A DNA stretch of 64,000 bases from assembly GCA_902764825.1 (NCBI GenBank), contig CACWXL010000013.1:1-64000 (forward strand), written 5' to 3'. The position numbers were made by a program, and so were the translations under genes. Position 1 is the first letter of the stretch. The number at the start of each line of letters is the position of its first letter. This DNA comes from Oscillospiraceae bacterium. GTDB taxonomy: Bacteria; Bacillota; Clostridia; Saccharofermentanales; Saccharofermentanaceae. Below the pieces are notes generated by a model. It was not told the DNA's origin. It saw nothing but the letters and a program-made list of their open reading frames with translations, and searched no databases. This document shows, piece after piece, positions 53,634-62,283 of the stretch.

Positions 53634-55490
53634 ATGAACAAGGTTTTGAAGGCTGTTGCAGGTGCGATGTGTGCCATGACGGTTTTGTTTACGGGAGTTA
53701 CGGTCTTCGCTGAAGAAGACAAGAAGACTCCGACGGAAATAGCTTATAAGGAAGTCGGAGGCTCCATTGAGAAATGGGCCAAAGAGCATCCTGATGAATA
53801 TGTGTCCTTCGTGACTGCGGTGTTCGATAAGGATCAGATCCTTTATGAGGGCGCATTCGGTCAGACAGACCGTGAGAATAACGTGGCGTGCAAGACCGAT
53901 TCCGTTTTCGAATGGGGCAGCGTCAGCAAGCTCACGGTATGGGTCAGTGCAATGCAGCTTTATGAACAGGGCAGGCTGGACTTAAATGCCGACGTGCGCA
54001 CATATCTGCCGGAGGGCTTTTTCAGCAATCTGAAGTACGATGACCCGATAACCATGATAAACCTCATGAACCACGACGCGGGCTGGGGCGAGAGCACATG
54101 GAACCTTCAGGTCGATAATACAGTTGATGTAGTTCCTCTCGGAGAGGCTCTTAAGGCCACCGAACCGCCGCAGATGTACCGTCCGGGCGAAGTGTGTTCC
54201 TATTCGAACTGGGGCGCGGCTTTGGCCGGTTATGTAATCGAGTGCATCACGGGGCTGTCTTATGCCGATTATGTGCATCAGAATATTTTCGAGCCGCTCG
54301 GAATGGAGCATACATCGATCCTTCCTGACCACAGCGATAATGCATGGGTACAGCAGAAGCGTCTGGAACTGTATTCATATACCAACTATGGCAACGGCTG
54401 GAACAACAACGGTCTGCAGCTCTTATACATCAATCTGTATCCGGCAGGCGCCGTGACAGGCACTATCGGTGATATGGCAAAGTTCGCGCAGAGTTTTGTA
54501 AGAGAAGATCATCCCCTGTTCGCGAAAAAGGAAACATTGGATCTCCTTCTGTCACCGTCTTCTTATCTCGGTGAGACAGGCATTCCGAACTCTTTCCACG
54601 GACTGTGGCAGGATACATATGAGAACTGCACGATGTTGGGCCACGACGGCGGTACAAACTGCTGTTCCTCATTCCTCAAGTTCGATAAGGACACGGGCTT
54701 CGGAGCAGTATTCATGACGTCTTCGGGAGGCCAGAGCAGCGTTATAGAGACAATGTTCGGAAATCCTTCTGTTGCAGATGTAAAAAGCCTTGCAGGCACT
54801 GTCTCCAAACCGGGTTCGCTTGCAGGATATTACGCAGGATGCAGATCGATCCGCAAGGGATTCTACAAAGTCTACGGCCTTATCAGTCTCCTTCCCGTAA
54901 CATACAAAGGCGATAATACGTACGATGCGATGGGAATGGCTTCGATCCGCCAGTTATCTGACAATGTGTGCGAACTGGAACAGGGAAATACTTATCCTGC
55001 GTATGTATATACCACTTCAGACGGCTCGGTGATCTTCACTTTAGGTTCCCAGAGTTTTGTGAGGGATAATACCATCCTGCCTTCGATAGTGCTCCTGGTC
55101 ATCTATGCGGTAATGACATTTGCAAGTGCATTCATGGTATTGGGCAAGATAATCAGCCTCATAGCAAGGAAGCTTGAAGGCTATAAGGGCTTGGTCCTCA
55201 TAACTGTATCACAGGTAATAAGACCTGCCGTGATCGTGCCGGTAATAGCTCTCCTGACGTCTTACCAGAATCTCTACGGACTTACGCGCACACAGGGCTA
55301 TACGGTATTCGGCATTGAAGCGGCATGCCTTGTATTATTTGCCGCAACACTCATATCGTCTGCGGTCTGTCTCTTCTCGAAGAGCGAAGAAAAGGGCCCC
55401 GTATGGAAATATATCTTGAGCATAGCAGGCAACGGCTTGTCGATCGCTCTGATACTGATACTTGAGCTGGTCAACATTTGGGGCATCTGA
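53634..55490 (+). CDS. beta-lactamase-family serine hydrolase with membrane C-terminus
   Basis: A 618-residue exported protein. Residues 1-27 form a signal peptide ending in VFAEE. The penicillin-binding/class C beta-lactamase fold follows, with SVSK (catalytic Ser and Lys), YSN and HDGG. From about residue 485 there are four membrane segments to the C-terminus. AGAGGAG precedes the start at 53634; a frame from 53598 lacks a site. Such proteins act on peptidoglycan peptides, D-amino acid peptides or esters on the outer face. Active residues are intact, but drug resistance cannot be inferred. Confidence 0.88.
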   Translation: MNKVLKAVAGAMCAMTVLFTGVTVFAEEDKKTPTEIAYKEVGGSIEKWAKEHPDEYVSFVTAVFDKDQILYEGAFGQTDRENNVACKTDSVFEWGSVSKLTVWVSAMQLYEQGRLDLNADVRTYLPEGFFSNLKYDDPITMINLMNHDAGWGESTWNLQVDNTVDVVPLGEALKATEPPQMYRPGEVCSYSNWGAALAGYVIECITGLSYADYVHQNIFEPLGMEHTSILPDHSDNAWVQQKRLELYSYTNYGNGWNNNGLQLLYINLYPAGAVTGTIGDMAKFAQSFVREDHPLFAKKETLDLLLSPSSYLGETGIPNSFHGLWQDTYENCTMLGHDGGTNCCSSFLKFDKDTGFGAVFMTSSGGQSSVIETMFGNPSVADVKSLAGTVSKPGSLAGYYAGCRSIRKGFYKVYGLISLLPVTYKGDNTYDAMGMASIRQLSDNVCELEQGNTYPAYVYTTSDGSVIFTLGSQSFVRDNTILPSIVLLVIYAVMTFASAFMVLGKIISLIARKLEGYKGLVLITVSQVIRPAVIVPVIALLTSYQNLYGLTRTQGYTVFGIEAACLVLFAATLISSAVCLFSKSEEKGPVWKYILSIAGNGLSIALILILELVNIWGI

Positions 55491-55505
55491 TAAAGGACAA
55501 GAAAT

Positions 55506-56378
55506 ATGGAACTTATAAGCAATTACATGACTGATGACAGTTCAAGAAAGATGCTTAATGAACTGACGCAGAAGACTTTCGGATTTGACTTCGAAGGCTG
55601 GGTCAGAGGCGGATATTTCGAAGGCGATTACATACCGTATTCGCTGGTGGAAGACGGCAGGATGCTCGCTAATGTATCTGCTAACAGGATGCATTTCATG
55701 CAAAGAGGCGTTGAGAAGGATTACATCCAGATAGGCACCGTAATGACCGATGAGTCATACCGCAAACAGGGCCTTGGAAGAAAACTCATGGAGCATGTCA
55801 TAAGCACATATGAGAATGAATGCGACGGCATTTATCTCTTCGGAAATCTCAGCGCCTTGGAGTTCTATAAGAAGCTCGGATTCCGTACCATTAACGAGTG
55901 CCGGTATTTTGTAAAAGAGGAATACTGTAAGGCAGGCTCCGTGAAGGGATTTGTGCCCGTTAATGGTCTTGGTGAAGATATCAGGAAAAGGTATCAGGAG
56001 ATGGTCCGCAGCACATGCTATACATCATCTTTTGAGCAGATAAATAAGTACGCCCTGCAGATGTTCTACACGGCAGGCATGGATAATGTCTCATACGCTG
56101 AAGACATAGACTGCTTTATCGTGACAGACGATGAGGACGGTCTTGTGCTCCAGTCGGTGATCTGCAAAGAGAAGGTGTCTCTGACAGATGTTATAGGAAG
56201 ACTCGGTCTTGAGGGCGGCCGGTTGAGACTCGGCTTTACGCCTCTTGATGAAGACATGGATCTCTGCACATCTGAGATCTACGACGGCGCGGACGATTAC
56301 AGGCTCTTTTACAGAGGGGATGCGCTCCTGCAGGTTGAGAAAGACAGGCTCTATTTCCCTGAGTTGTCGCACGCCTGA
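55506..56378 (+). CDS. GNAT family N-acetyltransferase (Eis-like length)
   Basis: A 290-residue protein with the GNAT core at about residues 50-130: IGTVMTDESYRKQGLGRKLMEHV holds the acetyl-CoA loop RKQGLG. The C-terminal 150 residues form a second domain that could be a GNAT-like or sterol-carrier-like fold, as in Eis-type enzymes. AAAGGA precedes the start, 15 bases after the serine hydrolase gene. Substrate unknown. Confidence 0.85.
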   Translation: MELISNYMTDDSSRKMLNELTQKTFGFDFEGWVRGGYFEGDYIPYSLVEDGRMLANVSANRMHFMQRGVEKDYIQIGTVMTDESYRKQGLGRKLMEHVISTYENECDGIYLFGNLSALEFYKKLGFRTINECRYFVKEEYCKAGSVKGFVPVNGLGEDIRKRYQEMVRSTCYTSSFEQINKYALQMFYTAGMDNVSYAEDIDCFIVTDDEDGLVLQSVICKEKVSLTDVIGRLGLEGGRLRLGFTPLDEDMDLCTSEIYDGADDYRLFYRGDALLQVEKDRLYFPELSHA

Positions 56379-56399
56379 TATAGTGAGGTCATAAGCAGA

Positions 56400-56903
56400 G
56401 TGATACGTGAAGCGAAGTTAAGTGATGCGGCAAGGATCGCGGAGATAGAGGTCATGAGCTGCCGGTATGCCTATAAGGATATCGTTCCATACGACTGCTT
56501 ATTTAAAGACATGACGGTCGAAGGCAGGACCCTTTCCGTAGAGCGCTGGATCAATGAGAAGCTCTTCGGGATATACGTAAATGAAGATCCTGACACCGGA
56601 GTCATCAAGGGCATGATGGGCATCGGCATGAATGAGGATGATGATAAGGATAATGCCTTCGAACTGCATTTCATCTACGTCGATCCGGACTATATGAGAT
56701 CCGGCGCAGGCACTGAAATGCTTGATCTTTTCGAGCTCAAGGGAAGGGAAAAAGGCTGCACCGAATTCGTTATCTGGGTATTGGAAGATAACTGGATCGG
56801 AAAGAATTTCTATTCCAAACACGGCTATAGTTCCGACGGGAAAGAAAAGATATTCAGAAGATGGAATAAGCGCGAGATAAGGTATGTGAAGAAAGCGATT
56901 TAG
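56400..56903 (+). CDS. GNAT family N-acetyltransferase
   Basis: A 167-residue single-domain GNAT protein. The start is GTG at 56400, with GAGGT 10 bases upstream. The family pattern is clear: IREAKLSDAARIAEIE at the N-terminus, FIYVDPDYMRSGAGTEMLD in the middle with the acetyl-CoA loop RSGAG, and EDNWIGKNFYSKHGYS at the end. It lies 21 bases after the preceding acetyltransferase. The gene ends with TAG. Confidence 0.88.
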   Translation: MIREAKLSDAARIAEIEVMSCRYAYKDIVPYDCLFKDMTVEGRTLSVERWINEKLFGIYVNEDPDTGVIKGMMGIGMNEDDDKDNAFELHFIYVDPDYMRSGAGTEMLDLFELKGREKGCTEFVIWVLEDNWIGKNFYSKHGYSSDGKEKIFRRWNKREIRYVKKAI

Positions 56904-56940
56904 GCCGGACCATTTGATAACGATTGAAGGAGGCAGGATC

Positions 56941-57588
56941 ATGAAATACGGTGAATCCACATTTGACATTTTGTATCTGATCTTCGCGATTCTTACAGGC
57001 GTACTGATCCTGATAAAGCGTCGCAATAAGAATGACATCCTCATGGGAACGGCAGCGCTGATCCTCGGTATCGGCGATTCGTTCCATCTTGTTCCGAGAG
57101 TTTTGAATTGCTTCATCGACAGCGATTTTACATGGTATCTGGGCTTCGGCAAGCTCGTGACATCCATCACGATGACGGTCTTCTATATCCTTGTCTTCCT
57201 GCTCTATAAGAGCGTGTATAACAAGGATGACAAGAGCACAAAGACTGTCGGCATCACATTATATATCCTTGCTGCCTTAAGAGTCCTGATCTGCCTTTTG
57301 CCCGGCAACAACTGGTTTACGGGTGAGGGAACGGTCCTTTGGGGAGTATTGCGCAACCTGCCGTTCATCGTTATCGGAGGAATGATCGTTTATCTCTATT
57401 TCAGAGTTCGAAAAGAAGACAAGTATCTTAGCAGGCTGTGGCTCTATACGCTGCTTTCATTCCTGTTCTATATTCCGGTTGCGGTATTTGCGCCGCTGCT
57501 TCCTATCCTGGGAATGCTGATGCTCCCTAAGACCATCTGCTATATTCTCATGCTGATCTCATTTATCAGGAAGCAGAAAAACGGGTGA
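56941..57588 (+). CDS. multi-pass membrane protein, unknown
   Basis: A 215-residue protein with seven hydrophobic segments. The start at 56941 follows GAAGGAGG. The motif GDSFHLVPRVLNCF in the second segment and GNNWFTGEG in a loop may be functional, with a His and charged residues inside the membrane. I do not recognise the family. It ends the seven-gene run; its stop codon abuts that of the next convergent gene. Confidence 0.65.
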   Translation: MKYGESTFDILYLIFAILTGVLILIKRRNKNDILMGTAALILGIGDSFHLVPRVLNCFIDSDFTWYLGFGKLVTSITMTVFYILVFLLYKSVYNKDDKSTKTVGITLYILAALRVLICLLPGNNWFTGEGTVLWGVLRNLPFIVIGGMIVYLYFRVRKEDKYLSRLWLYTLLSFLFYIPVAVFAPLLPILGMLMLPKTICYILMLISFIRKQKNG

Positions 57589-58056
57589 TCACTCTTCCGA
57601 GATAATGTTCAGATCATCCTTTATCCTTGCAACGATTGCTCTGTCACCGGCATTGTATTCCTTTTTGCCGAACAGTACAGAGATCTTCTGCTCTTCAAGA
57701 CCCTTGATCTGGTAATTGCCGTTATCAGTCTTGTTGACAACTTCGCCGTAAAAGAATTCGTAGTCATGATTCTTTATTGCTTTGGATGTTGCGAAAGCAT
57801 CGTAGATCGCATAGATAGGGAAGATGATACAGAGAAGTCCGATCGTGCTTATGGCGATCAGTCTGAGGAAATATACGAGCAGGAACAGAATAACAATAAC
57901 TATTGCCGCGACTAAAAAGGAGATCGGAATGAGCTTTATCGAAGCCGCCCTTGCTTTCTTTATGAATTTCTGTTCGAATTCCTCACTTACTGCTGCAGGA
58001 ATAAGAACCTGTTCGTCAGCAGCCTTTTTTACCTGAAACTTAACATCAGAAGCCAT
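57589..58056 (-). CDS. small membrane protein, two transmembrane segments
   Basis: A 155-residue protein with a soluble N-terminus, two membrane segments (about residues 41-65 and 68-86) and a short beta-rich C-terminal domain (VVNKTDNGNYQIKG, then GKKEYNAGDRAIVARI). GGAGGG precedes the start. It could be a small membrane signalling or accessory protein. No family assigned. Confidence 0.6.
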   Translation of the reverse strand: MASDVKFQVKKAADEQVLIPAAVSEEFEQKFIKKARAASIKLIPISFLVAAIVIVILFLLVYFLRLIAISTIGLLCIIFPIYAIYDAFATSKAIKNHDYEFFYGEVVNKTDNGNYQIKGLEEQKISVLFGKKEYNAGDRAIVARIKDDLNIISEE

Positions 58057-58199
58057 AAACCCTCCACACGTGCTATTTAAAATGTGCAGAAGTGATTAAA
58101 CCTCTAAAGTTGATGTGTGTCAATGAGTGATAGAACTAGCGATAACCGTAATGAGAGCCGCATGTGTTTATTGTATGATCCTCTTAATCATGGATTCAC

Positions 58200-58925
58200 T
58201 TAGGAGAAGTCTCTTTCAGTTCCCCGGATTATCTTGGAAGAATATCCGCCGTAATCCGGATGTTCAGCTTCGATAGCATCCCATACCATTGATTCACCAT
58301 CGTTTGTTATTACCCACCGTCCTGCTTTATTTCTCCTACATTCAACACCACATACGATACCGTGATAACAATTGTCATTTCCGGCCCAGTATTCGACATC
58401 CGCTATACACCTGGTGTACTTCGGGTCGTTTACCGGTTTGGGAGTAAGGGAAGGCGAATTTATTGGTTCGGGTGAAGGGGTGTTTGTAGGATCCGATGTT
58501 TCAGTAGGCAAAACGGAAGAAGTATCATCCGGATCGGATGCAGCTGTCCCAGGCGTAACTTTATTATTTGAAGAAGGTTTTACATCATGCTTTGACGGTG
58601 CCGAGGCAGCCGGCTCAGGACATGGTGTTGAAGATGCCTGATAGTCTGATATTTCAGATGATAGTTCAATATTTTGGGTTTGCGGGATTGTTTGCTGTTC
58701 GGCCGGCTCAGATACAACGATCTCTGCGGTTTGAGCTGCCTTCACAAGACTTTCACTTGTTGTTTCTTCAGCCAATTCAGTTGCTTCAACACATACTGAG
58801 GCAGCAGGATATTCTATTGGTCCGTATAATTTGCCGCCGGTTAACCCTTCAACAATTGCGACCAACAAATATATGAACGCTATCTTGATCCCCAGGCTGA
58901 TGACGAGTTTAACTAAAGGCTTCAT
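58200..58925 (-). CDS. membrane-anchored protein with proline/serine/threonine-rich stalk
   Basis: A 241-residue protein. One hydrophobic segment (residues 6-28) is an anchor or signal. Residues 40-175 are rich in Ser, Thr, Pro and Glu, a flexible stalk. The C-terminal ~65 residues hold three cysteines (CIADVEYWAGNDNC, YHGIVCGVEC) and may be a small disulfide-bonded domain. AAAGGAGG precedes the start. It lies 45 bases after the HTH gene on the same strand, so the two form an operon. Confidence 0.68.
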   Translation of the reverse strand: MKPLVKLVISLGIKIAFIYLLVAIVEGLTGGKLYGPIEYPAASVCVEATELAEETTSESLVKAAQTAEIVVSEPAEQQTIPQTQNIELSSEISDYQASSTPCPEPAASAPSKHDVKPSSNNKVTPGTAASDPDDTSSVLPTETSDPTNTPSPEPINSPSLTPKPVNDPKYTRCIADVEYWAGNDNCYHGIVCGVECRRNKAGRWVITNDGESMVWDAIEAEHPDYGGYSSKIIRGTERDFS

Positions 58926-58970
58926 AAATGAATCCTCCTTTCTGAGTAACGCGGGTTGTATTAAGGATTA

Positions 58971-59354
58971 TCAGTTCTTGCTTAAGTCTTTTTCCTCAAG
59001 TTCGATAAGGTACTTAATCAGTCTCAAACGCTGTCTGTGGTCTAATGTGGAAGGGTCTGTCTGAGAGAATTCGATCGTTGTCCCATCGTCCGAGACGAAA
59101 TCGACTTTGGTCTCTTTAGCTGACGGTTCCGATTTGGGAATGATCTCGATCTCATAGTTGAAGGCATCAAGATAAGCGATGAAGGTCGAGAGCTTCATGT
59201 CGTTGACGCCGCGCTCGAGGCGGTAAATGCTCGTAGGTTCGATCTTGAGTTTCTCTGCGAGATCTTTTGCAGAGATGTTCTCCTTACGCTTCCCGACTGC
59301 CTGTTCCAAAAGTGTCTTATACATAATCAAACGCTGTGTATTATCGTTGTTCAT
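58971..59354 (-). CDS. XRE-family transcriptional regulator
   Basis: The start at 59354 (MNNDNTQ) follows AAAGGAG. The 127-residue protein has a helix-turn-helix at about residues 25-75 (ISAKDLAEKLKIEPTSIYRLERG) and an acidic C-terminal part. Two palindromic sites lie in and near its promoter, one in the spacer between -35 and -10, so it probably represses itself and the downstream stalk protein. This is the only regulator in the window whose operator can be seen. Confidence 0.88.
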   Translation of the reverse strand: MNNDNTQRLIMYKTLLEQAVGKRKENISAKDLAEKLKIEPTSIYRLERGVNDMKLSTFIAYLDAFNYEIEIIPKSEPSAKETKVDFVSDDGTTIEFSQTDPSTLDHRQRLRLIKYLIELEEKDLSKN

Positions 59355-59385
59355 ATCGGTGTCTCCTTTGTTGTATTTTGATTGA

Positions 59386-59413
59386 ATTATAACATGAATG
59401 TTCACAAATGCAA
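59386..59413 (-). promoter_or_regulatory. promoter of the HTH operon with internal operator
   Basis: On the minus strand, TTGCAT (59413-59408), 16 bases and TATAAT (59391-59386). The spacer holds the palindrome AACATGAATGTT (59391-59402 in plus coordinates). Confidence 0.75.
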
Positions 59414-59435
59414 TAGGAAGTGAACATGAATGTTC
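59391..59435. promoter_or_regulatory. two palindromic operator sites
   Basis: AACATGAATGTT (59391-59402) and GAACATGAATGTTC (59422-59435) share the core AACATGAATGTT. Their centres are 32 bases apart, about three helical turns. One overlaps the -35/-10 spacer. Confidence 0.75.
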
Positions 59436-59464
59436 TTGATGTGGTAATGTTATCTCAGTCTTAA

Positions 59465-59470
59465 TATAAT
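59465..59470 (+). promoter_or_regulatory. candidate -10 box for the AT-rich lipoprotein gene
   Basis: TATAAT at 59465-59470, 132 bases before the start. No clear -35 box. The second palindrome lies 30 bases upstream, so the HTH protein could also act here. Confidence 0.4.
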
Positions 59471-59602
59471 AGAGGCGTTAGAGTAAAAGGCTTGAAATAT
59501 GAGGCCGAGTGGGAAAGTTAGGAAGGAACACTGACTGGCGGGAATGACACCTGCCCTTCTGACATAACTTTAGTTTTATTGCATGTTTAGGGGGATAAGA
59601 AC

Positions 59603-60592
59603 ATGATGATAGAACGGAAATCTCATATCCGTAAATTTCTGAGCGCTGCGTGTGCGGTGATGATGGTGTTATTATGCGGTTGTTCGCCAAAGGATACGGA
59701 TGCGAAGACTGTTGTAACAGGAACTGTTAATGGCTTAAAGTATTCTTGGTACGAAGGGATTGCACTTTTTGGTCCGAACTTTGCCAAAGGGTGGTATTTC
59801 CATGATGAAAAGATTCTTATATGTGATGGAATGCAAGGCAGTGGCGGTCATGGCCTTCAAGTAGACAGTATCGGTTATGATTCCTCAACAGATACTGTTA
59901 CCATTACTGTTGTATCCACAACAGATCCGAATGCAGCGCCAATAGATGCATGTACATACCCGCATTGTTATGTAGAATTTGATAAGTTGCCGAAACATAT
60001 TATTGTAGAAAAAAGATCTGATTTAGACTTTAAATTCGGTGGATACGTTGCTGCTGATGAACGTTATGGACTGACAGTAGTTGCTGATACAGAAACGGGT
60101 CAGCTTGTTTATGAGACCCCTGAAATAGCATTGATAAGGGTTGAAGATAATACAAGACGGAAAAGCGCCGGAATCTATAACGGACCGAGTCTGGTGTGTT
60201 ATCTGTTCGATAAAAGCGGCGATGTGTACAAGTTAGTTGATCCCCGCAAGTCATTGGAAGAGTTGACAGAAACGTATTCAGCGCGCCCCATGACTGATGA
60301 TAAGACCTGGCTTATGAAAATTGAAGATAAAAACGGATTGCAAACATGTTTTGATAAACTTCAAATTGTCGTCAATAACAAGGATTTTAAGCTCACTGAA
60401 CCTGATGAAGGACCTGACTGGACTCACAAAGATATTACCTGGTATGGCATGTATTACGATAAAGATCATAAACTCCTAAGGAAGAAGATTTACTTTGTCA
60501 GTGATCTTGAACGCGTCTATATTACTAATGATAAAAATGCAGATGATATCGTTAGCTGGCTCGGAAAATATGTGCCGGTTACTGTTGACTGA
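59603..60592 (+). CDS. lipoprotein, AT-rich gene
   Basis: A 329-residue lipoprotein with signal peptide and LCGC lipobox (Cys 27). The mature part is beta-rich with no recognised motif. TTAGGGGGATAAG precedes the start. Counted 60-base stretches of the gene have about 33-38% GC, well below the near-50% of most neighbours. This suggests recent transfer or different selection. It lies next to the HTH operon with palindromic operators. Confidence 0.82.
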   Translation: MMIERKSHIRKFLSAACAVMMVLLCGCSPKDTDAKTVVTGTVNGLKYSWYEGIALFGPNFAKGWYFHDEKILICDGMQGSGGHGLQVDSIGYDSSTDTVTITVVSTTDPNAAPIDACTYPHCYVEFDKLPKHIIVEKRSDLDFKFGGYVAADERYGLTVVADTETGQLVYETPEIALIRVEDNTRRKSAGIYNGPSLVCYLFDKSGDVYKLVDPRKSLEELTETYSARPMTDDKTWLMKIEDKNGLQTCFDKLQIVVNNKDFKLTEPDEGPDWTHKDITWYGMYYDKDHKLLRKKIYFVSDLERVYITNDKNADDIVSWLGKYVPVTVD

Positions 60593-60661
60593 ACATGTTT
60601 GCATCTTAAATCCACATTTAGGTTAATATATAAAAGTATCAATCTCACGGGGGATGAACTT

Positions 60662-62263
60662 ATGCCTATGATGGAAAGACCTGAGGTCAGGGACTGCAAT
60701 GGAGGCAGATGCTGGGAGCACGGATTTGATTCATTTACGATGAAGGTCTTTGTTCCTGATAACGATCTGGACGGACAGACCAACAACTACGGATTCAGAG
60801 CGCCGCTCCTGCTTGTTTTCGAGGACGCGAAAAAAGATATGGAGAGCGCAGTTAACTTCGCTCATGACACCGGACTTGCAAAGATCGCAGCCAAGTACGA
60901 TTCAAGCGTGCTGTTCATTTATCCGACGGCAGAAGGCGGTTGGGTCTCTTGCGACAGTTCACTTTACGCCGATGTCATAGCTGAGATAAAGATGATCCAG
61001 GTCTATAAGGACGGGATCGTTGAGAACTTCAATTTCTTTACTCAGAAGTTTGAAGGATATTTTGCAAGAGGCGCGATCTTCCGTGCGGATATCTACAGCT
61101 ATGGAAAATCCGCTGACTTTGTTGCCAAGAATCTCTTGAAGAAGATCGACGGCCAGTATCTGTGGGGTCCGGGTGAGATCACGCCTGCCATGTGTTCAAT
61201 GGAGAATTTAAGCGTCGTTCCTGATGTCGAGCGTAAAGACATTGCGGTCTTAAGCGTCGGCAACAGCGAAGAGATAAACAAGGCTTTTGAAGGTTCAGAG
61301 AACCTCCTGATCAAGGATAAAGCAGACTATATAAGTGACTTTGATTCCTTCGTAAAGAAGTTCAAGATGTGGTGCGGAAAGATAGAATTAGAGCCGGACT
61401 TTGAAGCACTCAACATGACCGAAGATACCGGCTTTGTTGAAGTCACGACATCTCCTGATAATGAGTTCCTGCCGGTGAAGACCTCGACACACAAGGTGGG
61501 ATATTTCGCATACTACAACAAGGGCCTTATGGATAAAGGAAATGTGCCTCTGGTCATAGGTTTCCACGGCGGCGGAGATTCCTCAATGTATCTGACATAT
61601 GTTGCCGGCTGGTGGGATGTCGCGCGCAAGAATGATTTCCTCTTCGTATCGGTCGAGAACCACCAGTTCGTCACCGCGACGGAAGCAAAAGAAGTGATCG
61701 AGACGCTGATGACACGTTATCCGATCAATCCTGCACGCATCTATGCGACGGGCTTCTCGATGGGCAGCGGCAAGACATGGGATCTTTATCAGGAATATCC
61801 TGAGATCCTTGCAGGCATTATGCCCGCAAGCGCGCTTTTCCCTGTATATACGACATTCTTCGGCAAGCCCGTCACCGCCAGGCTCAATAAGACTGTCGCG
61901 GTTCCCGTTTTCTATTCAGGTGGCGAGAAGTCACATCTTGGAGAGCTCTCTTTCCAAAATGAATCATCGCTTGAGCGCGTTAAGTATGTTGCAGAAGTAA
62001 ACAAGCTCAAGAAGTCTTTTGCAGACGTATCTTTCGAGAACAAGGAGAACTGGGAAGACCCTGTCTGGGGCATTCCGGGCGACCGCATAGAGAAAGAATA
62101 CGATGAGACAAGAGATGCGACACTGACGATCAACTATTACGACAGTGAGGACGGCGTGTGCAGGACTGCTTTTGCTAGCGTCAATAACCAGGTCCACGAA
62201 TGCAGACAGCACAGCATCGAGTGTGCATGGAAGTTCATATCACAGTTCAGGCGTGAGAACTGA
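60662..62263 (+). CDS. alpha/beta hydrolase esterase, two-domain
   Basis: A 533-residue protein. The C-terminal half is an alpha/beta hydrolase with VIGFHGGGDSS as oxyanion-hole region and nucleophile Ser in GFSMGSG; the His is probably in HECRQHS. It resembles PHB depolymerase/feruloyl esterase-type enzymes. The N-terminal ~220 residues have similar alternating strands (APLLLVFEDAKKDM, SSVLFIYPTAEGGWVSC) but no nucleophile, so they may be an inactive hydrolase-like domain. GGGGGATG precedes the start at 60662. No signal peptide is visible, so it is likely cytoplasmic. Confidence 0.82.
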   Translation: MPMMERPEVRDCNGGRCWEHGFDSFTMKVFVPDNDLDGQTNNYGFRAPLLLVFEDAKKDMESAVNFAHDTGLAKIAAKYDSSVLFIYPTAEGGWVSCDSSLYADVIAEIKMIQVYKDGIVENFNFFTQKFEGYFARGAIFRADIYSYGKSADFVAKNLLKKIDGQYLWGPGEITPAMCSMENLSVVPDVERKDIAVLSVGNSEEINKAFEGSENLLIKDKADYISDFDSFVKKFKMWCGKIELEPDFEALNMTEDTGFVEVTTSPDNEFLPVKTSTHKVGYFAYYNKGLMDKGNVPLVIGFHGGGDSSMYLTYVAGWWDVARKNDFLFVSVENHQFVTATEAKEVIETLMTRYPINPARIYATGFSMGSGKTWDLYQEYPEILAGIMPASALFPVYTTFFGKPVTARLNKTVAVPVFYSGGEKSHLGELSFQNESSLERVKYVAEVNKLKKSFADVSFENKENWEDPVWGIPGDRIEKEYDETRDATLTINYYDSEDGVCRTAFASVNNQVHECRQHSIECAWKFISQFRREN

Positions 62264-62283
62264 GAATAAAACAGGAGCGGAAA

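Noticed and set aside
53634..55490. Antibiotic-resistance beta-lactamase
   Set aside because: The SxxK and YxN motifs are shared with many peptidases and esterases of this fold; nothing indicates drug hydrolysis.
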